Assembly (NCBI GenBank): GCA_038237475.1 | Contig: JBBRYS010000004.1 | Span: 248,001 to 312,000, forward strand | Direction of reading: 5' to 3' | Length of the DNA stretch: 64,000 nt | DNA from: JAOAPY01 sp038237475 | GTDB taxonomy: Bacteria; Acidobacteriota; Blastocatellia; Pyrinomonadales; Pyrinomonadaceae | In this document: one piece after another, positions 55,258 to 64,000 of the stretch | Layout of the letters: every line of letters begins with the position of its first letter | Numbering within the stretch: the first letter of the stretch is position 1 | Program-made: the position numbers and the translations under genes | The notes under the pieces: model-generated | Databases searched by the model: none | Told to the model about the DNA's origin: nothing | The model's input: only the letters and a program-made list of their open reading frames with translations

Positions 55258-56199
55258 ATGAGCCACTCAATTAGTCTCCGTTTTGCCTCCAGCGCAATCC
55301 TGCTGACTTCGTTTCTAATTTTGGTTACTCACTCCGGTCACACTGCGAACGCACTGCCATCGCCAGCTGAATAATTGTATGACGCACGAAGGCCTTCACT
55401 GGTGGGATGTTACCCGGCTTTACTCACCGAGTATCACGGCATTCCTGCCGACCGGGAGGATCGCGCGCGCCCTCCCCACTCAAGTGATGAGGTTGGCGTC
55501 AGGGAAAACGTGCCTGACAAATACAAGCTCCGCTATCAGCAATGGAAAAATGAATTTCTGGCTACAGAGACCGGACGCGAGCAGTGGGCCTTCTATCAAA
55601 GTAATCCGACTTTCACGTTGACTGTCGTCGTATCTCGCGATAATGCGGAAGGCGGCACCACGACTAATTACAAGTGGAATGAGTCTGGAAAGCTGGTGGC
55701 CGCGACGATCACGCTCGGCTATCATCTAGATGCCGGAGTGCCGAACCCCGTCTATTATCCCGTTATGAATTCCCTGCTGCCGACGGGGACCCGTAGCAGG
55801 ATAGAAAGCGCAACCCTCGCCGCAACGAAATTGGCCCATGAGTTTGGCCACGTGAATCGTACCGCCAGGGGAGATTCAGTGCTTTACCAACTGCAGAGTG
55901 AGTTAATGCCGCAATACAACCAAATCTTACTGAGGAACGGCCGCAACCCCGGCGATCCACGACTAGTCGAACTCGAAGCCAGGATGGGCGGCACGCCTGT
56001 AGAGATTTGGGAAGATCGAGAGTATTGGGGTGAGACAAATGCGATGCTTTTCCTGCGGGACCGTTTTGCGGAAGATGGTTTGCGTTGCGTGCTGTTCAGC
56101 AGAATCAAAAGAAGCGTCGACTTGTATGCGCCCAACTATGAAGAACGGTTCCTGGACATTGCGCAGACTATCCCGCCTGCGCGCAACTGCGGTTGGTGA
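55258..56199 (+). pseudogene. Exported HEFGH metalloprotease-like gene, disrupted near the start
   Basis: An ATG at 55258 (after GGAGAGG) gives the signal peptide SLRFASSAILLTSFLILVTH. An in-frame TAA follows at 55372-55374. Between there and about 55500 the plausible protein lies in another frame (QLNNCMTHEGLHWWDVTRLY, SPSITAFLPTGR). From about 55500 the first frame resumes: RENVPDKYKLRYQQWKNEFL, then ATKLAHEFGHVNRTARG, a zinc HExxH motif. So two indels cancel out. The C-terminal 230 residues are uninterrupted. If the indels are errors, this is an intact secreted metalloprotease-like protein of unknown family. Confidence 0.75.
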
Positions 56200-56226
56200 A
56201 AAGCGCACCCAAGCTACCTGCGCTGA

Positions 56227-57069
56227 TCATTTCAACTTCAGAGCAGCCCCAATGGCACGTTCAGCGAGCGGGGCCATTATTTCGTAGCCCTTTTGGTTCG
56301 GGTGAAGTCCATCCTCGCTCAACTCATCTCGCAGAAAGCCTTGCTGATCGGCAGTGGCCGAAAAGTAGTCAAGATAAATCAGATCATTCGCGGCAGCGTA
56401 TTCTTTCAGCCATTTATTGAGAGCGTTTATTTGCGCTGGCGGCCTTTGTTGGCTGCGAATGATCGGCTTACCTTCGCCATTTTTTTCATAGTCACTGATG
56501 GGAAGCAAGGAAGCCATGACCACCCGAATTTTGTGCGCTCGCGCCAGTTCAACCATCGAAGCCAGATTGCCTTCAATCGCCTCTAAGGTCGTAGGACCAG
56601 TGTTCCCGGCGATATCGTTGGTGCCCGCCAAAATGACCACTACCCTGGGCTTCAAATCGATGACATCCGCGCGAAACCGGAGCAACATCTGCGGAGTCGT
56701 CTGTCCACTGATACCACGGTCCAGATAAGGCTTGCCGGGAAAGAACCCGCCATACTTTGGATCGTCCCAGGAGTCAGTGATCGAATCACCCATGAACACC
56801 ACCCGTGGTTCGTTCTTCATTGGCTGGCCAAGTTTGGCGTTCTCACTTTGATAGCGAGAGAGTGCCGGCCAGTCTCTCAGCCGAGTTTGCTGATTAGCCG
56901 CGAGGGCTTTCAAATCAACGCAAGCTTCAGCCGGCGCCGGCGTGGAAGCCGGCGCTGAATTTTGGGTCTGCACTGCCATTTGAGCTGGAGCCGGCGAAAC
57001 TGAAGACTGTGCCGGAACGGATACGGCTGCCGCAAACAGGATTCCGCAAAGCGCGAGGATCTTTCTCAC
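56227..57069 (-). CDS. SGNH/GDSL hydrolase, exported
   Basis: The 280-residue protein has a signal peptide (about 1-21) and an Ala/Pro linker, then the SGNH blocks: Ser in VVFMGDSITDSW, Gly in GISGQTTPQMLLRF, Asn in VVILAGTNDIAGN, and Asp/His in DGLHPNQKGYEIM. These enzymes hydrolyse esters of lipids or carbohydrates. It is the last gene of the minus-strand run that includes the FAH hydrolase. Confidence 0.92.
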   Translation of the reverse strand: MRKILALCGILFAAAVSVPAQSSVSPAPAQMAVQTQNSAPASTPAPAEACVDLKALAANQQTRLRDWPALSRYQSENAKLGQPMKNEPRVVFMGDSITDSWDDPKYGGFFPGKPYLDRGISGQTTPQMLLRFRADVIDLKPRVVVILAGTNDIAGNTGPTTLEAIEGNLASMVELARAHKIRVVMASLLPISDYEKNGEGKPIIRSQQRPPAQINALNKWLKEYAAANDLIYLDYFSATADQQGFLRDELSEDGLHPNQKGYEIMAPLAERAIGAALKLK

Positions 57070-57118
57070 TTTTCCAGCTCCTCTTTTATGTAGATCGAGT
57101 TTTCGTGTTGGCTGGCGA

Positions 57119-58036
57119 TCAATGACCGGCGGTTATGGGATTGCGCAGCGTTCCCAATCCTGCGATCGTCACTTCAAAAACATCGCCCGGTTGCAGCAAT
57201 ACCGGCGGGTCGCGAAAATATCCCACCCCTTCCGGTGTCCCGGTGGCGATGACGTCGCCGGGCTCAAGCGTGATTCCCTGCGATAGATATGAAATTAAAT
57301 AGGCCACTTGAAAAATCATTTTGCGAGTGTTCGAGGACTGCATGACCTTGCCATTCAAGCGCCCTTCGATATCGAGGGACTGCACATCTGCCACCTCGTC
57401 TCGCGTAGTGATGAATGGACCGAGCGGCGCAAAGGTATCCAGTCCCTTACCACGAACCCATTGCCCGTCGCCGAATTGCAAATCTCGCGCACTGACATCG
57501 TTGATGAGCGTGTAGCCAAACACGTACTCAAGCGCTTCGGCTTCGCTAACCTGCTTAGCCCGGCGTCCCATCACTACAGCGAGTTCTGCTTCAAAATCGA
57601 CCTTCGTACTGATGGGTGAAAGGACAATTGGCGCCTCATGAGCACTCAATGAATTGGTCAGCTTGTTAAAGAGCAGTGGGGACTTGGGAGGTTCGGCGCC
57701 CCCTTCAATGGCGTGGTCCACATAGTTGCGGCCGATGGCCAGGATCTTACCGGCGTTGACGGCGGGGAGAAACGCGATCTTGTCCGGGTCGAAGACAGTG
57801 TGATCGTCAACAGCGAGCTCGCGACCAGTAATCAGTTGCGTCAAGTCCGATAGCGCAGCAGCACCGCGTTCGATCACTTCAAGCGTTGACTGCACCTGCA
57901 GCAGCCAGCCCGGTACTTCAGTGCCCTCTGCAGCAACTGCCTCTGCCCGGCGAGAGACATCAACCAGCTTTCCCTGCGACGATAGACCCAAGCGCGGCCG
58001 GCCGGATTTTTGATCCCTGAACTGCGCGAGTTTCAT
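57119..58036 (-). CDS. Fumarylacetoacetate hydrolase family protein
   Basis: The 305-residue protein has the FAH fold: ILAIGRNYVDHAIEGGAEPPKSPLLFNKL, the metal ligands in VDFEAELAVVMGRRAKQV, YTLINDVSARDLQFGDGQWVRGKG, and TGTPEGVGYFRDPP near the end. Members cleave C-C bonds of 2-oxo-acid or acylpyruvate substrates. It lies 25 bases after the selenoprotein gene in the same direction, so the pair is probably co-transcribed. Confidence 0.93.
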   Translation of the reverse strand: MKLAQFRDQKSGRPRLGLSSQGKLVDVSRRAEAVAAEGTEVPGWLLQVQSTLEVIERGAAALSDLTQLITGRELAVDDHTVFDPDKIAFLPAVNAGKILAIGRNYVDHAIEGGAEPPKSPLLFNKLTNSLSAHEAPIVLSPISTKVDFEAELAVVMGRRAKQVSEAEALEYVFGYTLINDVSARDLQFGDGQWVRGKGLDTFAPLGPFITTRDEVADVQSLDIEGRLNGKVMQSSNTRKMIFQVAYLISYLSQGITLEPGDVIATGTPEGVGYFRDPPVLLQPGDVFEVTIAGLGTLRNPITAGH

Positions 58037-58061
58037 CGGCTGCTCCTAAACTGCAAGGCAA

Positions 58062-58631
58062 TCAACCCCTTCCTACTCCCAGGGCATCGGCGACCCGATT
58101 GATATAGTTAAACCAGGAAGCGATCAGGGTAATCTGAAGAATCCCCCGGTCATCGAAGCCAGACGCTCGCAGCTTTTTATGGTCCTGCTGCGAGATGCGT
58201 GTGGCATCGCGCGTCAGCTGCGCGACATAGTCAAGCATGAGCCGATCCTGATTTGAAATTGGCGCAGTCCTGTAATCGTCCTGCAGCGCCTTAACCAAAT
58301 CCTCATCCAAAGTAACGCGACGCAGAAACTCTGCGTGAGATTCGATTCAATAGTGACACCGATTGGTAACAGAGACGACAGTAGTAATCATCTCATGCTG
58401 GCGCCTCGTCAACGGAAGATCGGGCGACATCAGCGAGCCAAAGGTAGCGAACGCGTGGTGGAGCGCTTCCGGAATCAAACTATGCGAGGCGACGATATCC
58501 GAGGACTGCCCGTCTGCCGTAGGGTGAATGGGCGTCGCGTATTCGATCGGATATAAATCACGTTGTGCGGCCATTGCCTGACGCAACTTGTCGTCAGCTT
58601 CGTCGACGGAAACAGTTTTGATCCAGGTCAT
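58062..58631 (-). CDS. AhpD-like peroxidase-related selenoprotein (UGA = Sec)
   Basis: The frame is split by one TGA at 58349-58347. The residues before it (LTRRQHEMITTVVSVTNRCHY) and after it (IESHAEFLRR, TLDEDLVKALQDDYRTAPIS) together match the peroxidase-related/carboxymuconolactone-decarboxylase-like family. The two halves join to 189 codons with Cys92-His-Tyr-Sec95, a redox CxxU motif in the place of CxxC. A hairpin follows 10 bases after the UGA (see SECIS entry). The ATG at 58631 follows GAGGAA; a TTG at 58664 is an alternative. A simple nonsense mutation is the alternative, but downstream conservation argues against it. Confidence 0.85.
58320..58346 (-). promoter_or_regulatory. Candidate bacterial SECIS element
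   Basis: Directly after the UGA, the minus strand has ACGCAG-AGTTT-CTGCGT, a perfect 6-bp stem with a GU-containing apical loop. The loop G lies about 18 bases after the UGA, within the range for SelB-binding bacterial SECIS hairpins. Confidence 0.65.
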
Positions 58632-58653
58632 TGAAGGAATGTTCCTCTGGTTG

Positions 58654-59022
58654 TCATGCGGCAACGTTGACGCGAAAGAAAAAATAGTACACCGGAATCC
58701 CCAACAGCACCACAGCGATCCCCAGCAGAGACTTCCACGGGCTATGTCCTGCCAGCAAACAGAGTAGGACCGCAGTCAAAACCAGAAACACGATCGGTGT
58801 GAACGGATATGCCGGCACTCGATAACCTCCGGGACTCGGATCGCGCCGCAGCACGAATAGTGCCATGACGGTAAGCGCGATGAAGATAACAACCACAAAA
58901 ATAAAATAACGAATGATTTCGTCAAAGCCACCGAGTACAACCATCACCAAGGCAAGCAACCCGCCTATTGAATGCGCTGAGTCACTGATCACCGGGTTTG
59001 CAGCGGTGTTCTCAACCGGCAT
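58654..59022 (-). pseudogene. C-terminal fragment of an APC-type amino acid permease
   Basis: The 122-residue frame holds GGFDEIIRYFIFVVVIFIAL, then MALFVLRRDPSPGGYRVPAYPFTP and two more membrane helices, matching the last quarter of APC-superfamily permeases. The N-terminal three quarters are missing. Its ATG abuts the GH31 stop codon (TGAATG), giving possible translational coupling. A transport role is unlikely from the fragment alone. Confidence 0.7.
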
Positions 59023-61494
59023 TCACCTGATTACGATTGTCTGGGTGCTTCCATTATCAGGGATCGTCCTGGTTGATTGCGGCGAACGCTCGGACCTGAT
59101 CACAAAGCTCAAGTTCCGAGGCCCCGGGGTGTAGCTGCCCTGAGGCGCGCTGATGGTCGCCGTGTAGCCGCCGCCCCTCTGCTGGACCGTCACCGCCGTG
59201 CGGCGAAACACGCCTTGTTGGTATGAAGGCGAAAGGCCATCGTCTTCATAAAGTGAAGTTGCCGCCGCGCCTTTGGCATCGGGATAAACAGCAAATGTGA
59301 TCGGATCTACCGGCTTCTCACCCACGTAATTCATTTCCGGACCAAGTGGAATAATCGCCCCGCCGCGCACAAACATCGGCACTGTCTCGAGCGGCGCTTC
59401 CACGCTGATCATGCGTCCGCCCTGATATTTTTTATTCGTCCAATAGTCGAACCAAATGCCTTGCGGCAGGTAGACCAGCCGCTGCGTGACAGCGGGCCTG
59501 ACGATCGGCGCCACCAGCAGATCGCTCCCAATCATGAACTCGTCATCGAGGTTGTGCGTGTTCACATCGTCCTGATAATTGAGTACGAGTGGTCTGAACA
59601 AGGGCACGCCACTGCGATGGGCCTCTTCGAGCGTCGTGTAGAGAAAGGGCAGCAGCCGGTAACGCAGCTTCAAATACCTGCGAATAATATCTTCGTAGTG
59701 CGTGCCAAAACGCCAGGGCTCCTGATCGTACCCATCTGCCACCTTGTGATTGCGACAGAACGGCGCCAGAAAACTGATTTGATAAGAACGGACCAGTAAC
59801 TCAGGATCGCCACGGCCAATGAATCCTCCGACATCGCTGCCGACAAACGGCTCGCCCGAAAGCCCGAGGGTGGTGAACATGGGAACGTTCAGCGCCAGCG
59901 ATTCCCAGGTGCTGTTGGTATCACCGGTCCACATGGTGGAGTAGCGCTGAATCCCCGCATAAGCTGCCCGCGTGATCACATACGGACGGCGATCAGGACG
60001 CAGCCGTTGCAACCCTTCATATGTAGCGCGTGCCATCAGCAGTCCAAACACATTTCGATTTTTAGCGTGAGTCGTATTCTCACCGACGTCAAAGCTGACA
60101 ACGTCTAACTGATTCTTGCCCGTCTGGTCGACGAAATCGGCAGGCTCATTCATGTCGTTCCAGATCCCCGCGATGCCGTTGTCTGTATATGCCCGGTGAA
60201 GTTCGCCCCACCAGAGTCTTGCCTCTGGTTTCGTGAAATCAACAAAGACGCTGTCACCGGGCCACACTTTGGGAACGAAGAGTGCGCCGTTTTGCCGGTG
60301 CTGAAAATAGTTATTCCTGATGCCCTGATCGAAAACATAGTAGCGCTGATCCTGGGAGCTTAATTCCGGGTTGCTTGTCGCCGCCGGCGGCGCGTCAGCG
60401 GTAGGCGGTTGATGTTTGACACCGGGGTCGACGATCGTAACAACCTTAACTCCCTGCTGGCCGAGTTTTTCGGTCAAACCTTTGGGATCGGGAAAGCGCT
60501 TTCTATCAAACGTAAACACGCGATAGCCGCTCATGTAATCAATGTCTAAATGAATCACATCCAACGGCAGATCGCGTTCCCGATATTCGCGCACTACTCT
60601 TTCAACCATCGTATCCGGGTAATAACTCCAGCGGCTTTGTTGATTGCCGAGCGCCCAGAGCGGAGGCAGCGGCATGTGCCCGGTGAGATCGGCATAGCGG
60701 CTGACGATCTTCTTCAGTGACGGTCCGTAAAAAAAATAATAATTCAGCTCACCACCTTCAGCGCCAAACCACACGCGCTGCTGTGATGAATGGCCGAAGT
60801 CAAAGTAGCTGCGATAGCTATTGTCGAAAAATATCCCATAAGCGACACCCTTGTTCAGCCCCAGATAGAACGGAATTGTTTGATAGATCGGATCCCTGCC
60901 CTGGGTGTAGCCCGGGGTGTCAGAGTTCCAGTTCACGAAAGATTCGCGGCGTTTATCAAGCCGCGCGGCCTTTTCACCGAGCCCGTAAAAGTGTTCGTCA
61001 AAGCCAAGCTTTTTAGAAGCGATCACAGCCCGGCCCGCTTTCGGATCGAACAATTTGTCGGTCATGACGCCTTTCGCGTCATAGGCCATCGGCTGCTCAT
61101 CGGCATTGATGATCTGATGCGTGTGCGCGTCTCGAAATTCGAGCAGCAGAGGCGCCCGCTGGATCACCACTTCGACTTCCTCGGTCGCAATTGTGATAGA
61201 AACGCCGTCCTCTTTGACACTCCACTGCGGCGCCGGCCAGGTGTCTTTTGCGATGGCCCAGGAGTGATCCTTTGCCGGTATCGGCTGAGTAAACGAAGCG
61301 CGGACGCGGATGAGGTCGGGCGCCATTATTGTCAGCTGGACTTGTGACTTGTCCGCGCAGGTTAGGGTCAGGGCATTATCGGTTTTCGTAAAACTCACGA
61401 CCGAGCCGATCTTTTCGAGTGCTGCCGGATCCTGCCCCAGCATCGAGACGCTGAAGTTCAGCAAACAAAGAGTTGCGATTAGAAATTTGTTCAT
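59023..61494 (-). CDS. Glycoside hydrolase family 31 alpha-glucosidase, exported
   Basis: The protein has 823 residues from the ATG at 61494, chosen because a signal peptide (NKFLIATLCLLNFSVSMLG) follows it; an earlier in-frame start adds 24 residues. The GH31 core shows the nucleophile in GIWNDMNEPADF and the acid/base region WTGDTNSTWESL. A C-terminal beta-sandwich follows. The family removes terminal alpha-glucose or related sugars. It lies in a run with GH15 glucoamylase and glucokinase, suggesting alpha-glucan use. Confidence 0.92.
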   Translation of the reverse strand: MNKFLIATLCLLNFSVSMLGQDPAALEKIGSVVSFTKTDNALTLTCADKSQVQLTIMAPDLIRVRASFTQPIPAKDHSWAIAKDTWPAPQWSVKEDGVSITIATEEVEVVIQRAPLLLEFRDAHTHQIINADEQPMAYDAKGVMTDKLFDPKAGRAVIASKKLGFDEHFYGLGEKAARLDKRRESFVNWNSDTPGYTQGRDPIYQTIPFYLGLNKGVAYGIFFDNSYRSYFDFGHSSQQRVWFGAEGGELNYYFFYGPSLKKIVSRYADLTGHMPLPPLWALGNQQSRWSYYPDTMVERVVREYRERDLPLDVIHLDIDYMSGYRVFTFDRKRFPDPKGLTEKLGQQGVKVVTIVDPGVKHQPPTADAPPAATSNPELSSQDQRYYVFDQGIRNNYFQHRQNGALFVPKVWPGDSVFVDFTKPEARLWWGELHRAYTDNGIAGIWNDMNEPADFVDQTGKNQLDVVSFDVGENTTHAKNRNVFGLLMARATYEGLQRLRPDRRPYVITRAAYAGIQRYSTMWTGDTNSTWESLALNVPMFTTLGLSGEPFVGSDVGGFIGRGDPELLVRSYQISFLAPFCRNHKVADGYDQEPWRFGTHYEDIIRRYLKLRYRLLPFLYTTLEEAHRSGVPLFRPLVLNYQDDVNTHNLDDEFMIGSDLLVAPIVRPAVTQRLVYLPQGIWFDYWTNKKYQGGRMISVEAPLETVPMFVRGGAIIPLGPEMNYVGEKPVDPITFAVYPDAKGAAATSLYEDDGLSPSYQQGVFRRTAVTVQQRGGGYTATISAPQGSYTPGPRNLSFVIRSERSPQSTRTIPDNGSTQTIVIR

Positions 61495-61586
61495 GTCCAT
61501 CTCGTCGGAGTCCATTGAGGAATGTGTTATTAACCAAACCGCGGGGCGAGCATTCGCCTTGCTCACATGATGGTCTTGGCTACTTT

Positions 61587-62597
61587 CTAAACGGTGACAG
61601 CCGGGTGACCCTCGAGTGCAAACGCAAGACGAGCAGCTCCCAGCAATCCTGCGTCATCGCCACACTCGGCTTTGACAATTTTTACACTCCGGGCGGGAAG
61701 CGGGAAGGCCCGCTCAGCTACCTGTTGCAGCATGTGCTTTTCAAACAGCGACCAACCATTAACGACGCCGCCTCCGATCACGATCATGGCGGGATTGATG
61801 ATGTTGATAAGGTTCGCCAAACCAATTCCGAGATAAACACCCATGCGGCGAAATACTTCCAACGCCAGTTCATCGCCTTCCAGACCTGCATGGTAAATTT
61901 GCTCTGAAGTTAAATTGTCGCTGGTGTGGAGTCTGGAATCGGGATAACGCGGTCTGGCTTCACGAGTCATGCGCACAATGGCAGTAGCGGAGGCATAAAC
62001 CTCGAGACAACCGCGGCTGCCGCAAGTGCAGGCCACACCGCCGAACGGATCGACTCCCATGTGGCCAATTTCAGCTGCCGAGCCATCGACTCCGCGCCAT
62101 AGCTTACCGCCGAGGATAATGCCTCCTCCGACGCCGGTCCCCAACGTCACGCAGACGATTGCGCTCAATCCCCTGCCAGCTCCCTGCCACATTTCGCCTA
62201 CGGCAGCGGCGTTGGCATCGTTCTCCAAAATCGCCGGACGCCTGAGCTCACCCTCCAGCGCCGCTGCCAGTCTGAATCCATCAAGACACGGGACGTTCGG
62301 CGCTTTTACAACGACGCCTTCTGCGACGTTGACGGTCCCGGGAACTACAACGGAGATGGCACTGATAGCCTCGCGCGTGCCCTCTGTTTGTTCCTCAGCA
62401 GCATGCACCGCCTGGATCAGCGCACGGACAATCTCATCGGCCTTCTCGGCCTGCGGTGTGTTCTGCTTATGACGAAAGTGAATCTTCCCATTTTCATCCA
62501 CGGTCGCAGCCCGGAGATGAGTGCCACCGAGATCCGCCGCGAACACCAGACCGGACGTTGCTTGCTCAACCACTGTGCCAATATTAGATTCGCTCAT
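61587..62597 (-). CDS. glk: ROK-family glucokinase
   Basis: The 336-residue protein has the phosphate motif FAADLGGTHLRAATV near 18-32, the catalytic ENDANAAAVGE and the ROK zinc motif GVACTCGSRGCLEVYASA. ROK glucokinases make glucose-6-phosphate from ATP in the cytoplasm. The start overlaps the GH15 stop by 4 bases (ATGA), so the two are co-translated. It carries no DNA-binding domain, unlike ROK repressors. Confidence 0.94.
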   Translation of the reverse strand: MSESNIGTVVEQATSGLVFAADLGGTHLRAATVDENGKIHFRHKQNTPQAEKADEIVRALIQAVHAAEEQTEGTREAISAISVVVPGTVNVAEGVVVKAPNVPCLDGFRLAAALEGELRRPAILENDANAAAVGEMWQGAGRGLSAIVCVTLGTGVGGGIILGGKLWRGVDGSAAEIGHMGVDPFGGVACTCGSRGCLEVYASATAIVRMTREARPRYPDSRLHTSDNLTSEQIYHAGLEGDELALEVFRRMGVYLGIGLANLINIINPAMIVIGGGVVNGWSLFEKHMLQQVAERAFPLPARSVKIVKAECGDDAGLLGAARLAFALEGHPAVTV

Positions 62598-64000
62598 TTT
62601 TCCTTCCGCGAGACTTTAAGATAACGGGCAGCCACGCGTTTCGGTGTCTCGAGATTACGCCCGTGATGGAGGTTGAGAGTCAGACGAATAAACTGCGCCA
62701 TAGACCAGGCAAGTGGTGTCGCCGAACCTGTCCCTGCCGCGAAACGCAATGCCGGCTGGGGGCTGTCAGCTCGGTCCCAAACCTGTTCCGGAATCATCAG
62801 CCCATCGTTCGCAAAACGCATCATTGTTTCCAGGTGGCCCCGCGCCGCAGCCTTATCCCCGAAGGCCAACTCGTACTCGCCGCGTTCGCCCGTTAGTAAG
62901 GCCCACAAGCGGCCCACTCCGTGTTGCCCATCGTAGTGACCACCATCTGCACGCTCGCCGTAGGCGTCGTGATTGTAACGGTACCATGCCGAACCGGCAG
63001 GCGTTGCGACTTTGATCAACCGGTCAACTACCGCGAGCGATTGCAGCACGAATGGATCGTTCGCACGCTTGATTCCCAAGCGAACCAATTCCAAAAATCC
63101 ACCGTCCACGATTTCGCGTTCGTCGTAAACGCCGCCTCCGCTATTGATCTCGATCCTGGCGCCATCGTTTGGATCATCGTTTTGGGTAACACGTAAATAA
63201 TATTGACCGCCCTTGCTGTTCGTTACTGTCCATCGCTCGACGTTCCTCTTCCAGTCATCGGCGGTTTTTAGATAGGCTCGGGCGGATTGTCGGTCGCCGT
63301 TTAGGCGGGCAATATGTGCGGCGCAAACAAGTCCGGCAATTTCAGCTGCAAGCGTCGCTGGGGAATAGCCGGACTTTTCTTCCCAACGTTCCTGCTCAGT
63401 CGCCGGTCCTTTGCTCATGATAAAGTCGGCGGCCGGCTTTATATGTCTACTCCACGTCAGGCGATCGGTACGCCCAAGTTGCTGGGCCAGAATCAACGGA
63501 AAGGCAACCTCGTCCAACTGCGACGAACCGCCGATGGGCCTGCCATCGACGCAACTATTTTGCGGAAAGCTGCCATCAGGTTTTTGCTGGACGCGAAAAA
63601 GATAATCGAGCGCCCGCAGGGCCGTCGCTCGATCTCCAAGGGCATCGAAAGCAATCGCCACCTGGTAGAGATCGCGAGCCCAAACTGCGTGGTAGCCGGT
63701 TGTGTTTGCTTCGTTTGAGTTTGGACCACCGCCCCAGGGAGTTGACGGCGAAGCGATCATCGCGCCCCGAAAGGTCTTGTCCTCGAGCCCTTTCAGAACC
63801 AGCGCGGCCATCCTGAATTGGCGCCGATACTTCGACTCGACTACAGGCAGTCTGTTGCTATAGACGTTCCAGCTCGACTCGTATTCACTCTGGACCGCTG
63901 AGAAGTTGCGACGGAGGGAGGCACGCGCGTTTTTCAAAGCCAGGTCAGTCTTCGCACCAAATCCCAGTGCCACCGTGAAGTTGATGGCATGAGAGTCGAG
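62594..64000 (-). CDS. GH15 glucoamylase, C-terminal part (runs off window)
   Basis: The open frame continues to the window end (the GTG at 63973 is internal). The visible 468 codons show the GH15 (alpha/alpha)6 core: ASPSTPWGGGPNSNEANTTGYHAVWARDLYQVAIAF, the acid Glu in SSQLDEVAFPLILA, and the base region NDGLMIPEQVWDRAD. Glucoamylases release glucose from alpha-glucan ends. The N-terminal beta-domain is outside the window, so secretion cannot be judged. Confidence 0.92.
   Translation of the reverse strand, partial: LDSHAINFTVALGFGAKTDLALKNARASLRRNFSAVQSEYESSWNVYSNRLPVVESKYRRQFRMAALVLKGLEDKTFRGAMIASPSTPWGGGPNSNEANTTGYHAVWARDLYQVAIAFDALGDRATALRALDYLFRVQQKPDGSFPQNSCVDGRPIGGSSQLDEVAFPLILAQQLGRTDRLTWSRHIKPAADFIMSKGPATEQERWEEKSGYSPATLAAEIAGLVCAAHIARLNGDRQSARAYLKTADDWKRNVERWTVTNSKGGQYYLRVTQNDDPNDGARIEINSGGGVYDEREIVDGGFLELVRLGIKRANDPFVLQSLAVVDRLIKVATPAGSAWYRYNHDAYGERADGGHYDGQHGVGRLWALLTGERGEYELAFGDKAAARGHLETMMRFANDGLMIPEQVWDRADSPQPALRFAAGTGSATPLAWSMAQFIRLTLNLHHGRNLETPKRVAARYLKVSRKEK

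Noticed and set aside
58062..58310. Separate 82-residue protein
   Set aside because: It is the second half of the selenoprotein after the UGA and begins at an internal Met.

Overview
The window looks like chromosome from a soil Acidobacteriota bacterium, most likely class Blastocatellia. This is inferred from the gene repertoire (DUF4214-tailed secreted propeller and LamG proteins, a DUF305/LVIVD pair, many secreted repeat proteins, an AhpD-like selenoprotein), not from a marker tree. Housekeeping genes are intact and lie mostly on the minus strand from 6.3 to 23 kb.

Layout: (1) 1-4.7 kb holds a truncated gamma-glutamyltransferase, a MerR regulator with a Met/His-rich exported protein, and a divergent DUF305 plus LVIVD-propeller pair. 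(2) 4.9-6.06 kb is a small HigBA toxin-antitoxin island next to tRNA-Val, bounded by two identical tandem-motif repeats. (3) 6.3-23.1 kb is the core block: ABC-F ATPase, parvulin lipoprotein, bL28, RidA, Rel/SpoT, a TPR lipoprotein, an ExbB/ExbD/ExbD/TonB energy-transduction operon, and the classical tgt-yajC-secD-secF and der genes. (4) 23.3-32.5 kb carries a Tat-exported amidase, two DUF4287 proteins, YraN, a zinc-ribbon/TonB-C protein, and a TPR lipoprotein paired with a DUF3142 protein. (5) 33.4-49.3 kb is a tRNA-Cys genomic island. The intact tRNA-Cys is at 49.2 kb, and three extra copies of its 3' half lie at 33.4, 41.0 and 42.8 kb. They divide the island into segments that carry secreted modular proteins, an IS481-like element and decaying genes. 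No integrase is encoded in it. (6) 49.5-64 kb holds tRNA-Gly, a DUF5715/M15-like protein, a LamG/DUF4214 giant, a disrupted HEFGH metalloprotease-like gene, and a run made of GH15 glucoamylase, ROK glucokinase, GH31 alpha-glucosidase, a permease fragment, an AhpD-like selenoprotein with in-frame UGA, an FAH-family hydrolase and an SGNH hydrolase.

How genes work together: TonB/ExbB/ExbD would energise outer-membrane transport, and YajC/SecDF support export of the many secreted proteins. GH15, GH31 and glucokinase form a route from alpha-glucans to glucose-6-phosphate. The most notable observations are the selenoprotein split by its UGA codon, the tRNA-Cys att array with 11-bp-period paired motifs at the junctions, and a four-gene secreted protein cluster built from a repeat domain I cannot assign to a known family. 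Several disrupted genes carry single-base indels, at least two of them in homopolymer runs, so assembly error must be excluded before calling them dead.
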